Source: a virus. Taken from it: a stretch of DNA of 30,066 nucleotides. The notes beneath the pieces were generated by a model, which saw only the letters and a list, made by a program, of their open reading frames with translations, was not told where the DNA came from and did not search any database. The stretch is from positions 1-30,066 of IMG/VR virus record IMGVR_UViG_3300028840_001140; one strand, given 5' to 3'. The translations under genes were made by a program, and so were the position numbers. Numbering within the stretch: position 1 is the stretch's first letter; the number at the start of each line of letters is the position of its first letter. This document shows positions 1 through 7,435 of this stretch, in pieces.

Positions 1-120
1 TTCACCTCGCTGCTCACCGCCGTCACTGGGGCTACCTTCGCGATCTACGGGAGCACGGACGGGAACAACAAGGACTACCTGATGATCGAGGGGCAGGGGA
101 TCATGACCCGGGTCGGATGA
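1..120 (+). CDS. C-terminal end of an unidentified protein (partial)
   Basis: Frame 1 is open from the window edge to a TGA at 118-120 and gives 39 residues. The codons are GC-rich like those of the neighbours, which supports real coding. The fragment is rich in small and polar residues (Gly, Thr, Asn, Asp) and ends in GIMTRVG. It has no recognisable motif. Because it lies upstream of virion and fibre genes, it is probably the end of another structural protein, but this rests on context only. Confidence 0.6.
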   Translation, partial: FTSLLTAVTGATFAIYGSTDGNNKDYLMIEGQGIMTRVG

Positions 121-136
121 CCCAGAGGAGGCACGG

Positions 137-265
137 ATGGCCCGGGAGCGCAACTTCTACTGCTCGGGGCCGGACTGCCTCCGGACTCGGAAGCACTTCG
201 AGGTGGGCGATCACTGGATATGTCGCTACTGCCGGAAGCTGCTGTACAAGGCCCCGGCGAGGTAA
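137..265 (+). CDS. Small zinc-ribbon-like protein (42 aa)
   Basis: A short ORF begins 16 bases after the preceding stop, with AGAGGAGG (124-131) as a strong ribosome binding site. The product has a CX4C pair (CSGPDC) and a CX2C pair (CRYC) about 23 residues apart, the spacing of a four-cysteine zinc knuckle, and it is rich in Arg and Lys. Small proteins of this kind are common in phages and may bind nucleic acid or a protein partner. No specific family is recognised. The ribosome binding site, codon use and cysteine pattern make it a credible gene despite its size. Confidence 0.6.
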   Translation: MARERNFYCSGPDCLRTRKHFEVGDHWICRYCRKLLYKAPAR

Positions 266-287
266 GACGAGAAATCGACCGGACTTA

Positions 288-300
288 CGGTTATAACAGG
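288..300 (+). promoter_or_regulatory. CGGTTATAACAGG motif, copy 1 (candidate phage promoter)
   Basis: This is one of three identical 13-base motifs in the window, the others being at 18657 and 21565. It contains TATAAC, which resembles a bacterial -10 hexamer, and it lies 36 bases before the HNH start in the gap after the zinc-ribbon gene. A start point about seven bases after the hexamer would leave room for the GGAGG at 322-326. No TTGACA-like -35 box is visible at the usual distance. Confidence 0.5.
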
Positions 301-335
301 ATAGCGGCGCAGCGTCGCTACGGAGGTATTTGAGC

Positions 336-691
336 ATGAGGCGCACCACCCCTGCCCACCAGCGAGTTCTCGCCCGCACGGAGATGGCCCCTGAGACCGG
401 GTGCCTCGTCTTCACGGGCGCCCTGAGACCGGGTGCCTCGTCTTCACGGGCGCGATCCAGTCGAACGGCTACGGCAAGGCCCAGAAGGGCCGTCGGGGCG
501 ACGGGACCGACTACACGCACCGGATCGTCTGGCGCGGCCTGATGGGGGAGATCCCCGAAGGGCTCGACCTCGATCACCTCTGCCGCAACCGGGCCTGCGT
601 GAACGTGGCCCACCTGGAGCCGGTGACGCGCTCCACGAACCTGAAGCGGGGCGTCGGCGTCGGCGGCATCCGCGTGAAGAAGGAGGACTGA
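336..691 (+). pseudogene. HNH homing-type endonuclease, frameshifted by a 32-bp tandem duplication
   Basis: The ATG at 336 follows GGAGG at 322-326. The first frame encodes MRRTTPAHQRVLARTEMAP and then ETGCLVFTGA, but a 32-bp duplication shifts the frame and it stops at 540-542. The rest of the gene lies in another frame and ends at 691. It holds the core LDHLCRNRACVN followed by AHLEPVT, the HNH/zinc pattern of phage HNH endonucleases. Removing one 32-bp copy restores one continuous reading frame of about 107 codons. The restored protein closely resembles the intact HNH protein at 14283-14726 but is shorter, lacking that protein's C-terminal cysteine-rich tail. The downstream frame has a GTG at 401 but no ribosome binding site, so an active product is unlikely. 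An assembly or population artefact at the duplication is possible. Confidence 0.75.
389..452 (+). repeat. Perfect 32-bp tandem duplication inside the HNH gene
   Basis: Positions 389-420 and 421-452 are identical over all 32 bases. Because 32 is not a multiple of three, the duplication shifts the reading frame, and the peptide ETGCLVFTGA is encoded on both sides in different frames. This looks like a recent slipped-strand event, or an error in reads or assembly. Confidence 0.95.
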
Positions 692-692
692 G

Positions 693-1346
693 ATGTCCCA
701 GAAGTGGAACTGCACCGGCTACCCTCTCCCCACGTCCGCCACGCTGGTCAAGGACCGGCTGGTCAAGCACGATGAGGGCATCGAGTCGGCCATCTCCTGC
801 TACGGGGGCGACTCCAACCCCACTGGGGGCGGAACCTGGGGCACTGACCTCGTCGGGGCCTTCTGGTTCAACCGCACCGCCGAGGTAGGCGGGTCCGGCG
901 ACGACCGGGGCGGCCACCTCTACGGCTACCGCCAGACCGGCGCGAGCGGCACCTACGAGATGCGGAACCTGAGCATCCGTGGCTTCGTCGCCACCGAGCC
1001 CAACACCAGCCTCATCTCGGCCCTCACCGGCTCGGACGTGGGCTGGTCCGTCCTCGATGTCTCCGGGGCCACCACGAGCGCCTACGGGGCCGTCGCCATC
1101 CGCCTCCTCGTCGAGGTGAAGGACGCGACGCCTGGGGCCGGGGTCAAGATGGAGTTCCGGATGAAGGACACCACGACCGACGCCGTGACGCGCGCCGTCT
1201 ACCCGCAGGTCGCGAACCTCACCGGGCAGGCCATCTTCGATCTCGAACTCAACGCCAACGGCCAGTTCGAGTACAAGGTCGAGGCCAGCGGCACGACCTC
1301 CTTCAGCTACAACGTGGTCCGCCTCGGCTATTTCGAGAGGGTTTGA
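693..1346 (+). CDS. Putative virion or tail-fibre-associated protein (217 aa)
   Basis: The ATG lies one base after the HNH stop, with AAGGAGG at 679-685 upstream. The protein is rich in Gly, Thr, Ser, Asn and aromatic residues, has no membrane segment, and reads like an all-beta domain with alternating hydrophobic strands. Its C-terminal half (residues about 110-217) has strand-like stretches such as AIFDLELNANGQFEYKVEA, as in jelly-roll or immunoglobulin-like virion domains. No family is recognised. Its place at the head of a co-directional run ending in spike and fibre genes points to a structural or attachment role, which is inferred from context. Confidence 0.55.
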   Translation: MSQKWNCTGYPLPTSATLVKDRLVKHDEGIESAISCYGGDSNPTGGGTWGTDLVGAFWFNRTAEVGGSGDDRGGHLYGYRQTGASGTYEMRNLSIRGFVATEPNTSLISALTGSDVGWSVLDVSGATTSAYGAVAIRLLVEVKDATPGAGVKMEFRMKDTTTDAVTRAVYPQVANLTGQAIFDLELNANGQFEYKVEASGTTSFSYNVVRLGYFERV

Positions 1347-1348
1347 CC

Positions 1349-1816
1349 GTGCAGGACTTCTACCTCATGTGCTCTCCGGACGACGAGGATAAGGGCGGCG
1401 ACACCGTCCACGCCCTCGACGTGGTGGACTTCCGCACCGGGGTAGACTACCGCGAGGGGCGCGGGCGGTACAGCGCGGACGAGATCCGCGAGCACGTCGT
1501 GATCCGGGTCGTGGGCGTCCCTGTGACCACCGACCTCTTCGCCGTCCGCCGGTTCATGGAGGAGGAGCACGATGGGGGCCTCGGCGACATCTACCGCCGC
1601 CGCCGGGGCTTCTCGAAGGGGCTGGGCAAGGCCCACACCATCGCCCGGATCAAGGCCGTCGCTCCCACCGCCGGGGGCCGCGCCGAGAAGTACACCAAGC
1701 GGGGCGTGTGGCAGCCGCGCAACCTGACCGCGACCCTGAACTGGGAGATGTTCCTCGGGCTCCTCTGGGACGTGGTCGAGGACCGGCAGCCCACTGCTGA
1801 GGAGGTCGTGAGCTAA
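1349..1816 (+). CDS. Unknown protein of the fibre gene block (155 aa)
   Basis: The GTG at 1349 is preferred because GAGAGG (1335-1340) lies eight bases upstream. A TTG at 1343, overlapping the preceding TGA, is possible but too close to that site. The stop TAA overlaps the next ATG (TAATG). The protein mixes acidic stretches (CSPDDEDKGGD) with a basic middle (YRRRRGFSKGLGKAH) and ends in a Trp-rich amphipathic region. There is no membrane segment or catalytic motif, and I recognise no family. Overlap with the spike gene suggests translational coupling, so a small virion or spike-assembly factor is plausible. Confidence 0.6.
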   Translation: MQDFYLMCSPDDEDKGGDTVHALDVVDFRTGVDYREGRGRYSADEIREHVVIRVVGVPVTTDLFAVRRFMEEEHDGGLGDIYRRRRGFSKGLGKAHTIARIKAVAPTAGGRAEKYTKRGVWQPRNLTATLNWEMFLGLLWDVVEDRQPTAEEVVS

Positions 1817-3105
1817 TGGCGACCACCCGCTATCTCCGCAGCGCACCCGCCGCGTGGTCCGGCAGTAGCGTGTCATACGACGAGAAGGACTTCGTTGAGC
1901 ACTCCGGCACGAACTACCGCTGCCTTCAGGACCATGTCTCCAGCGCGGGCACCGAGCCCGGTACCGGGGGCGGCGCTGCGTACTGGGCGGTCGCGCTGGT
2001 CTACACGACCCTCGCCCTCTGGGAGTCGAGCTTCGGGACGCCCACCGACGACGAGATTGGGGTCTGTCCCGAGCCGGGCTACGACATCGGCCACGCCACG
2101 ATTGGGTTCGCGAACACGAACGACAAGACGGTGACGCTGACGGTCGAGGACGGGGTCCGCTACTACCAGACGGCTGGCTGGCCCATCGTGCAGGACATCA
2201 TCGGGGCCTGCGCTGGCTACATCCACCACACCGGGGACTTGGTGATCCTCCGGGGCAACGGAGTGCGGCTCTATTTCGAGTGGCTCCAGTTCACGCCCGC
2301 CAGTTCAGGTGTCCGGTGCATGAGGCAGGGCTCCACCTCTCTGAGCAAGATGCTCTCGATCAAGAACTGCATCTTCGAGGGGTCCACCGACCCGACCTGC
2401 GCGGACTCGATCAACTTCAACGCCGCCAACTACCAGAACATCGAGATCGCCGGGAACATCTTCTACAAGAGCGGCGACGACGGCATTCAGATCCTGACCA
2501 ACGCGCCCGGCACGCTCCGGATCTCGAACAACGTCGCCTATAAGTGCGGCGAGTACGGGATCAACATCCTCATCGCTCCTGGGACGTGGGAGGCGAAGAA
2601 CAACATCGCCATCGACTGTACCACGGCCAACTGGAACGTCATCACCGCCGCGCGCACGAGCGGGATGGCCTACAACGTCGGCGGCGGCACCTTCGTCAAC
2701 GGCGGGGCCGTGACCGGCTGGACGAACACGAACGTCTACGCGGTCCGGGACATCGTCGCGGATGTCTCCGGCAACGCCTACGTCTGCTACACCGGCCACA
2801 CCTCGGCTGCGGCGGACAAGCCCGGCGCGGGGGCCAACTGGCGCGACTACTGGGTGGACATGACCCGGATCACGGCGGCCAGCCTCTTCAAGGACGTGAC
2901 GGACACGGACGAAGACCTGCACCTTCTCGACTCGAACTACAACGTGGTTGTCGGCGCGGACCAGAGCGCCTACCTGACCTACGACATGGACGGCGAGACG
3001 TGGTCGAACTGGCACATCGGGGCAGACCAGCCCGTGGCCCCGACCCCGCCGACCGGCAACATTCTCCCGTACGTGATGGCGCTCAACGCCTCTTGGAGGG
3101 CATGA
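1816..3105 (+). CDS. Tail spike with beta-helix core and two carbohydrate-binding-like modules
   Basis: The 429-residue protein has three recognisable parts. Residues about 12-60 carry the pattern W...Y...D.V...G..Y.C...H.S.......P......YW, typical of small chitin-binding modules of the CBM5/12 type. The same pattern recurs at about 300-350 (WTNTNVYAVRDIV, then NAYVCYTGHTS, then WRDYWVDM). Between them, residues about 175-275 show short repeating strands with Asn and Gly turns (IKNCIFEGS, IEIAGNIFYKSGDDGIQIL, LRISNNVAYKCGEYGINIL), typical of a right-handed parallel beta-helix. Such proteins form tail spikes that bind and often cleave surface polysaccharide. No catalytic residues can be assigned by eye. 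It is translationally coupled to the gene before it and followed one base later by a long fibre protein. Confidence 0.7.
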   Translation: MATTRYLRSAPAAWSGSSVSYDEKDFVEHSGTNYRCLQDHVSSAGTEPGTGGGAAYWAVALVYTTLALWESSFGTPTDDEIGVCPEPGYDIGHATIGFANTNDKTVTLTVEDGVRYYQTAGWPIVQDIIGACAGYIHHTGDLVILRGNGVRLYFEWLQFTPASSGVRCMRQGSTSLSKMLSIKNCIFEGSTDPTCADSINFNAANYQNIEIAGNIFYKSGDDGIQILTNAPGTLRISNNVAYKCGEYGINILIAPGTWEAKNNIAIDCTTANWNVITAARTSGMAYNVGGGTFVNGGAVTGWTNTNVYAVRDIVADVSGNAYVCYTGHTSAAADKPGAGANWRDYWVDMTRITAASLFKDVTDTDEDLHLLDSNYNVVVGADQSAYLTYDMDGETWSNWHIGADQPVAPTPPTGNILPYVMALNASWRA

Positions 3106-3106
3106 C

Positions 3107-4630
3107 ATGCAGTATGTGAAGAAGAGTCTCGATCAGGCCATCACCATCGGCCCGGCCAATCAGGTCAGCGGCGAGACCGTGACCCCTGTGACCGGCCTGA
3201 CCGTCGGGCAGTTCGACTCCCTGGAGTTGATCCAGAACGGCGCGGCGGTCTCCCTGACGGCGCAGACCTTCACCGAGATCGGGAACGGCTACTACACCAT
3301 CTCCGTGCGCTCCGAGCAGGTCGGCACCGCGCGCTCCGTGAAGATCGGCGGGGCCATCGCCGGGAGCATCGTCCCCTTCTGGAACGACTTCGAGGTGATG
3401 AGCGCCAACTGGATCGACTCGGTCCGGGGCGACGAACTCGCCGTCAACGTGACCCACCTCGACGGGAACGCCGTCCAGAACACCGACGGCAGGGTCCACG
3501 CCTACGACCACGCCGGGAAGGCCGTCGCCACCGCCACCCAGGTCACCACGGGCATCGCGGCCATCACCGCCGCCATCGTCGCCCTGAACGACATCTCCGC
3601 GATCAGCGTCGAGAACGCCGTCTGGGACGCAGTCCTGACCGGGGTGAGCCACAACGACCCGACGAGCGCCGGGCGTCGGCTGCGGCAGTTGACGGACGTG
3701 ATCCTCCACGAGGGCACGGTCCCGTCCACCGCCTCGACGAACATCTCGATCAAGCTGGACGCCGCCGCCGCCACCTTCGATGGCGCGTACGACCCGGGCA
3801 TCGTCGCCATCGTCGAGGGGACCGGGGCGGGGCAGAGCCGCCAGATTTGGGAGTACGACGGCACGAACCAGATCGCCTATGTCAACAGGGACTGGAAGCG
3901 CGTCCCCGACGACACGAGCGTCTTCCAGATCGTCTCCTCGGCGGGCGACACGCACGTCAACGAGGGCAAGGCGCAGGGCGGCGGGGCGAACACGATCACC
4001 CTGAACGCGCTCGCGAGCAGCGACGACGACGCCTACGTGGGCCAGTCCTGCTTCATCTCGGCGGGCACCGGGGCGGACCAGAGCGAGATCGTCATCGCCT
4101 ACAACGGCTCCTCGAAGATCGCGACCGTCGAGAAGAACTGGGAGACCCCGCCGACCGCGAACTCGATCTACGCCATGCTGCCGGTTCACCAGCACACGCC
4201 GACCGAGTTGGTCAGCAACGTCACCGCCGGGCTCGTGAGCTACGGAGCCGCGCTCGACCTTACCGTCTCGAAGGAGGCCACAGCCGCCAAGGACGCGACC
4301 GTGGCGAAGGACGCGACGGTAGCCAAGGACGCCACCGTGGCGAAGGAAGCCACCCTCGACGCCGGGATCTCGGCCATCACCGCCCAGTTGGGTGCGCTGA
4401 ACGACATCTCCGTGGCCGACATCCTCGCCGCCTCGATGACCGAGCTTGCGGCGATCCCTGGCGCGAACCCGACGCTGGAGCAGGCGCTCATGCTGGCCTT
4501 CATGACCCTCCGGAACCGGATCGACCAGACCTCCTCGGCCTACAAGGTTCACAAGGACGACGGCTCGGCGCTCGCCACGAAGGTGACCACCGACGACAAC
4601 ACGACCTTCCGCCACGAGAAGATGTCCTGA
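3107..4630 (+). CDS. Long tail fibre / baseplate-type protein with AKDATV repeats (507 aa)
   Basis: Residues 1-110 form a beta-rich N-terminal domain. Two related modules follow at about 229-276 and 312-358, sharing GTGAxQSxxI..Y.G...IA.V...W...P...S. A repeat segment of five six-residue units (AKDATV type) lies at about 388-417, and such units are common as shafts or trimerising linkers in phage fibres. The C-terminal 70 residues (PGANPTLEQALMLAFMTLRN, then HKDDGSALATK, then DDNTTFRHEKM) match a conserved ending I know from many phage and prophage fibre/baseplate proteins. The stop overlaps the next ATG (TGATG). The role is probably receptor binding or linking of the spike. Confidence 0.7.
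   Translation: MQYVKKSLDQAITIGPANQVSGETVTPVTGLTVGQFDSLELIQNGAAVSLTAQTFTEIGNGYYTISVRSEQVGTARSVKIGGAIAGSIVPFWNDFEVMSANWIDSVRGDELAVNVTHLDGNAVQNTDGRVHAYDHAGKAVATATQVTTGIAAITAAIVALNDISAISVENAVWDAVLTGVSHNDPTSAGRRLRQLTDVILHEGTVPSTASTNISIKLDAAAATFDGAYDPGIVAIVEGTGAGQSRQIWEYDGTNQIAYVNRDWKRVPDDTSVFQIVSSAGDTHVNEGKAQGGGANTITLNALASSDDDAYVGQSCFISAGTGADQSEIVIAYNGSSKIATVEKNWETPPTANSIYAMLPVHQHTPTELVSNVTAGLVSYGAALDLTVSKEATAAKDATVAKDATVAKDATVAKEATLDAGISAITAQLGALNDISVADILAASMTELAAIPGANPTLEQALMLAFMTLRNRIDQTSSAYKVHKDDGSALATKVTTDDNTTFRHEKMS
4268..4357 (+). repeat. Five tandem 18-bp units coding for (A/S)K(D/E)AT(V/A/L)
   Basis: Five in-frame 18-base units encode SKEATA, three copies of AKDATV, and AKEATL. Third-codon positions vary between units (GCC/GCG, ACC/ACG), so the repeat is kept at the protein level and is not a fresh DNA duplication. 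It probably forms a helical or coiled spacer in the fibre. Confidence 0.9.
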
Positions 4631-4917
4631 TGGCGGTGGACACGCGCGACAAGCGGGCCTCGGCGACCTCGGTGGGGATGCCCTACCTCCCCCACCTCCC
4701 CGCGCCGGATGGCGACCCCTCCGAGCAGGGTGACCGGGCGCAGGCGGCGGGGCTCTACCGGGGCATCCTGCCGTCGCTGGCCGTGCGGCTGTACCGGCAG
4801 ATCCTCGACGTAGTCTTCCGGAACCACACGATGGAAGTCCGTGACACGGAACACGAGATGGACGTACTCGACCGGGACCACACCTTCGAGGTGCAGGTCC
4901 GTGAAGGAGAAAGTTGA
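4630..4917 (+). CDS. Small conserved virion-associated protein (95 aa)
   Basis: The start overlaps the previous stop (TGATG) and the stop overlaps the next start. The N-terminus, MAVDTRDKRASA followed by VGMPYLPHLPAPDG and later GLYRGI, matches a small protein type I know from siphovirus fibre regions, where it sits beside fibre and immunoglobulin-like genes. Its biochemical role is unknown. The C-terminal third has a repeating pattern (TMEVRDTEHEMDVLDRDHTF) with alternating charges that may form a coiled coil or amphipathic strand. It is probably a virion or fibre-attachment component. Confidence 0.65.
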   Translation: MAVDTRDKRASATSVGMPYLPHLPAPDGDPSEQGDRAQAAGLYRGILPSLAVRLYRQILDVVFRNHTMEVRDTEHEMDVLDRDHTFEVQVREGES

Positions 4918-5231
4918 TGGCAAGCTCCCCGATCATCCTCCGGAAGCCGTTTTACACGAGCGTCAACCACCGCGTGAACGTCTACTTCTTTCAGGACGGC
5001 TCGCGGAAGAAGGCCCAGGACATGACCGGAAAGACCCTGACCGCGAAGGCCAAGGACGCGGGCGGGTCCACCGTGACGTATTCCCTGACCGGCACGAACC
5101 TCACGCTGGGCCGGGCCTACTTCACGACCACCGGGGCCTCCCACACCACCGTGGGCAAGATCGAGTTTCAGGTACTGGCCGACGGTGTCCCGCGCGAGCG
5201 GTACGAAGGCACCGTCGTGGCGTCGCTGTGA
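4917..5231 (+). CDS. Baseplate/fibre immunoglobulin-like domain protein (104 aa)
   Basis: The ATG at 4917 overlaps the preceding TGA, with AAGGAGAAAG just upstream. The sequence alternates strand-like segments and turns (VNVYFFQDGS, KTLTAKAKDAGG, TVTYSLTGTN, GRAYFTTTG, GKIEFQVLADG, RYEGTVVASL). This resembles the N-terminal beta-sandwich of BppU-type baseplate proteins, which define a property over a domain and end in such a strand. Family membership is by resemblance only. It is translationally coupled to its neighbours, so it is likely made with the fibre complex. Confidence 0.55.
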   Translation: MASSPIILRKPFYTSVNHRVNVYFFQDGSRKKAQDMTGKTLTAKAKDAGGSTVTYSLTGTNLTLGRAYFTTTGASHTTVGKIEFQVLADGVPRERYEGTVVASL

Positions 5232-5470
5232 GCGCCGTGAAGTGGCTGCGCGGGTGGGGCGCTGTACTGTGCCTCGTCCCCATGATCGTCATCGGGCTCA
5301 TCGGCTACGGCGAGGTCAAGGCCGACGTGAAGGCCAACGCCGAGAGCATCCGGAGGATCGAGGAGAGCGTGAAGGACGCCCTCCGCGACTTCCGCCTGGA
5401 GAACCGTGAGGACCACAAGGCAATTCTCGACCTGATCGAGAAGCTACGCGACAAGCTGGAGGCGAAGTGA
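5228..5470 (+). CDS. Membrane-anchored coiled-coil protein, holin- or spanin-like (80 aa)
   Basis: The GTG start lies inside the previous gene's end (GTGA). Residues about 5-27 (WLRGWGAVLCLVPMIVIGLIG) form one hydrophobic segment after a short basic N-terminus. The remaining 50 residues are charged and helical (heptads such as ESIRRIEESVKDALRDFRLE). One N-terminal membrane helix followed by a coiled coil is seen in inner-membrane spanins, some holins and other small phage membrane proteins. No overlapping outer-membrane spanin gene or endolysin lies next to it, so a lysis role is a guess from its position at the end of the late block. Confidence 0.5.
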   Translation: MSAVKWLRGWGAVLCLVPMIVIGLIGYGEVKADVKANAESIRRIEESVKDALRDFRLENREDHKAILDLIEKLRDKLEAK

Positions 5471-6009
5471 TGTCGAATGAAGCTGTTTCCGCCCTGAAGG
5501 GGCTCCCCGCCCTGCTGACCGGACTGGCCCTGTCCGTCGCCGAGACCGACGCGGCCTTGAGCAAGGTGCAGATCGAGCGGCTCGTAGCCGTGGCGAAGTA
5601 CCTGCCGAAGCTGAAGGACGAACTGGACCTGAGCGCCGAGCAGGCGTTCGCGCTCGTCCAGGGGCTCCTCCACCAGACCATGAGGACCGCCACCACCGAG
5701 ATCGTGGCGCGCGGTGACGTGAGCGTCCGGACCTCCCTCGACGTGAGCGCCGACCTGACCGTCGGGTTCGCTCCCTACGTCGGCCTGACCGCCCACGGGG
5801 CGTACGGGAAGCAGACCGCCGAGTCGTGGGGCTGCGAGGTGCGGTCCGTGCTGGCCTGCACCCCCGCCGACGCGGAGATGGTCGCCCTGATCGTCGGTCG
5901 CGCCCAGGAGCGGGCCGCCAGCGACCCCGAGGCCCCGAGCTTCCTCAAGGAGATGCTCCCCGACCTCGTGGCGCTCCTCGGCAAGAAGGACGACGGAGGT
6001 GAGGCGTGA
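5470..6009 (+). CDS. Unknown protein (179 aa)
   Basis: The ATG at 5470 overlaps the preceding TGA. A GTG one codon earlier is also possible. The N-terminal 80 residues look helical and partly amphipathic (LKGLPALLTGLALSVAE, then YLPKLKDELDLSAEQAFALV). The middle, residues about 80-115, turns to beta-like alternation (GDVSVRTSLDVSADLTVGF). The C-terminus is helical and acidic. There is no clear membrane helix or enzyme motif, and I recognise no family. It sits between two small membrane proteins and overlaps both, so a role with them in the membrane or in lysis is possible. Confidence 0.55.
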   Translation: MSNEAVSALKGLPALLTGLALSVAETDAALSKVQIERLVAVAKYLPKLKDELDLSAEQAFALVQGLLHQTMRTATTEIVARGDVSVRTSLDVSADLTVGFAPYVGLTAHGAYGKQTAESWGCEVRSVLACTPADAEMVALIVGRAQERAASDPEAPSFLKEMLPDLVALLGKKDDGGEA

Positions 6010-6239
6010 GCACCGTCGAAGCCATCGTCATCCTGACCCCGGTCGTGCTGGCCGCCCTCGGGCTCGCCGCCAAGGCCCTCGGCTGGAAGAAGGCCGCTGA
6101 GACCATCGCCGTCGTGGTGGAGGAACTCGACGACCCCAGCCTGAAGGAGACCATCCGGATCATGTCCATCCGGAAGGGCACCTCGAAGCACGTCGCCGTC
6201 CTGGCGAAGAAGGCCGAGAAGATCGTGAAGCGCCTCTGA
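6006..6239 (+). CDS. Small membrane protein, possibly holin-like (77 aa)
   Basis: The GTG overlaps the previous TGA (GTGA), with GGAGGTGAGGC upstream. Residues about 5-28 (EAIVILTPVVLAALGLAAKALGW) form one hydrophobic segment. Behind it lies an amphipathic, then strongly basic tail (KKAEKIVKRL). One membrane span plus a charged tail fits small single-span holins, vaguely like the LLH holin type, but the match is not firm. It is the last gene of the late block and is followed by a strong hairpin. Confidence 0.5.
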   Translation: MSTVEAIVILTPVVLAALGLAAKALGWKKAAETIAVVVEELDDPSLKETIRIMSIRKGTSKHVAVLAKKAEKIVKRL

Positions 6240-6259
6240 CGGACATCACCCTCATAGTT

Positions 6260-6304
6260 GCCCCCGGTGGGAGCCTCCCTCGCCCAGCGCGAGCCCGCCG
6301 GGGC
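6260..6304 (+). terminator. Strong nested hairpin after the late gene block
   Basis: Positions 6260-6271 pair with 6294-6304 (11 pairs with one bulged C and one G-T pair). Inside the loop, CTCGC (6279-6283) pairs with GCGAG (6289-6293). It starts 21 bases after the last stop of the block. There is no T-run after it, so termination would have to rely on the stem or on other factors. Confidence 0.5.
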
Positions 6305-6506
6305 TTCCCTACGCCCCCTGAGCGCCCCTGGAGGCTCTCCCCCTCTCGTCACACCACGAAGACCCCCCGAAGGCCGTCAGCACCCCCTCACGGGCCTCTC
6401 ACGAGACGCTGGAGGAACCGGAAGGAACGGAGGGGCGGCTGGCGCGAGTGCTGACCCCGGCCCCGGCCCCGTAGTTGAGAACCCGGCGCAGTGCCGCCGA
6501 AGGGCA

Positions 6507-6583
6507 CGTAAGTCCTTATGTAGCAACGACCGGCCTCGAAGAATTTCGCCCACAGCGAGAAATTTGCGGTCGTAAGTCCTTAT
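6507..6583. repeat. Direct repeats CGTAAGTCCTTAT flanking a dyad
   Basis: The 13-base sequence occurs at 6507-6519 and 6571-6583, 64 bases apart. Between them lies an interrupted inverted repeat: CGACCG (6526-6531) with CGGTCG (6567-6572), and inside it AATTTC with GAAATT around 6542-6563. Paired direct repeats around a dyad suggest a protein-binding site, for example in an origin or control region. Confidence 0.6.
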
Positions 6584-6642
6584 TCCACGTCGGGACTCGC
6601 CGGGAGCCTCTCCTCCTACAGCCCTCCAGCACCCCTCTATGG

Positions 6643-7191
6643 TCTGATAACTGAGATCGTATACAATCTGGCCTCGAATTTCCTCATCGTCGCAAGCCCC
6701 GGCCCGTGTGGAGGTTAAGGTGTGTCGGCGAACTTTTCCGAGTGAATTCTCCTCTGATCTCTCAGATCGTTGCCCCTTTTAAAGACTGGGCGGGCAAGGC
6801 TCGGCCAGGATGCAAAAGCGATGTCCTCTTCTGTCTCTTCTAATCAGCCCCGTCCAGCCCCTCCGGAAAGAAGAAGAAGAAAAGGCGGGGAGGGAGGGAT
6901 TTGATGTGGTGGTTGCAAGCAGGCTGGTTCACCAGACAGAACGGAAGGGCTGGTGCGGACCGGAACGAGGCCGAAGGCCAGGGGGTTGGAAGATCACCTC
7001 ACTCCTTCATCCGGCAACCGGGGCGAGCACCGCAGTCGCGAAGCGACGAAGGCGCGGAAGGTCCGAAGTCTCTTCTTCCTCTTCTTCTTGTCGAGAAGTA
7101 TGAACATCAGGAGGGGAGGAGGGAGCTTTCGTCTCGATTTCGGAAATCAAGTCGATTTCTCACGGAATTTTGGTCTGATCTTCAGGATCAC
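6643..7191. repeat. Three related 18-bp TCTGAT...GATC motifs
   Basis: The motifs are TCTGATAACTGAGATCGT at 6643-6660, TCTGATCTCTCAGATCGT at 6753-6770 and TCTGATCTTCAGGATCAC at 7174-7191. The first two share 15 of 18 bases, and the last two contain inverted arms. They may be operator or iteron-like binding sites in the gene-free region. Confidence 0.45.
6865..7089. repeat. Inverted purine and pyrimidine tracts
   Basis: A GAA-repeat purine tract at 6865-6885 is mirrored by a CTT-repeat pyrimidine tract at 7069-7089. The two are largely complementary, so they could pair across about 180 bases or form triplex-like DNA. Simple-sequence drift in a gene-free region is the plain alternative. Confidence 0.5.
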
Positions 7192-7435
7192 ACCCCCTTT
7201 ATACCTATAGAGGGAGTGGTTCCCTCCAGGCGGGCCGATGGCATTGCGTTGTTCCCCTACTATCGGCGGCCCGCTCTTCCCCCGGCTCGTCATGAAAAGA
7301 ACACGGTTGTCGCGCGCAAAGCGACGGCGAGCCGGGGACATCACCTTGCATCCCACGGCGAGACGTAGAGCACCGGAGGGCCACACCCCCTCCCCCGGCC
7401 CCACCGGCTTCATGCCGCGTCTCGCCTGTCTATTT

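Noticed and set aside
3083-4936. Long minus-strand ORF of 617 codons opposite the fibre genes
   Set aside because: It is the antisense of well-supported coding sequence in a GC-rich genome, where stops are rare on the opposite strand. It has low-complexity Arg/Gly/Val composition and no ribosome site.
6881-6898. Possible G-quadruplex in GGCGGGGAGGGAGGG
   Set aside because: Only three runs of three or more G are present, so a stable three-tetrad quadruplex is not supported.
6912-6940. tRNA-like TGGTTCACCAG stretch
   Set aside because: It is a plain CTGGT-TC-ACCAG hairpin. No cloverleaf, anticodon arm or acceptor stem can be drawn around it, and no other tRNA candidate was found.
6810-7103. 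ORFs in the gene-free region (also 6258-6575, 6901-7368, 7238-7534 and 7147-7413 on the minus strand)
   Set aside because: They have no ribosome sites, lack the GC-rich third positions of the phage genes, and give low-complexity products rich in Arg, Ser and Glu.
7199-7226. T7-like promoter resemblance (CCTATAGAGGGAG)
   Set aside because: Only the end of the T7 consensus is matched, there is one copy, and no phage RNA polymerase gene lies in the window. The GAGGGA/TCCCTC hairpin explains part of the sequence.
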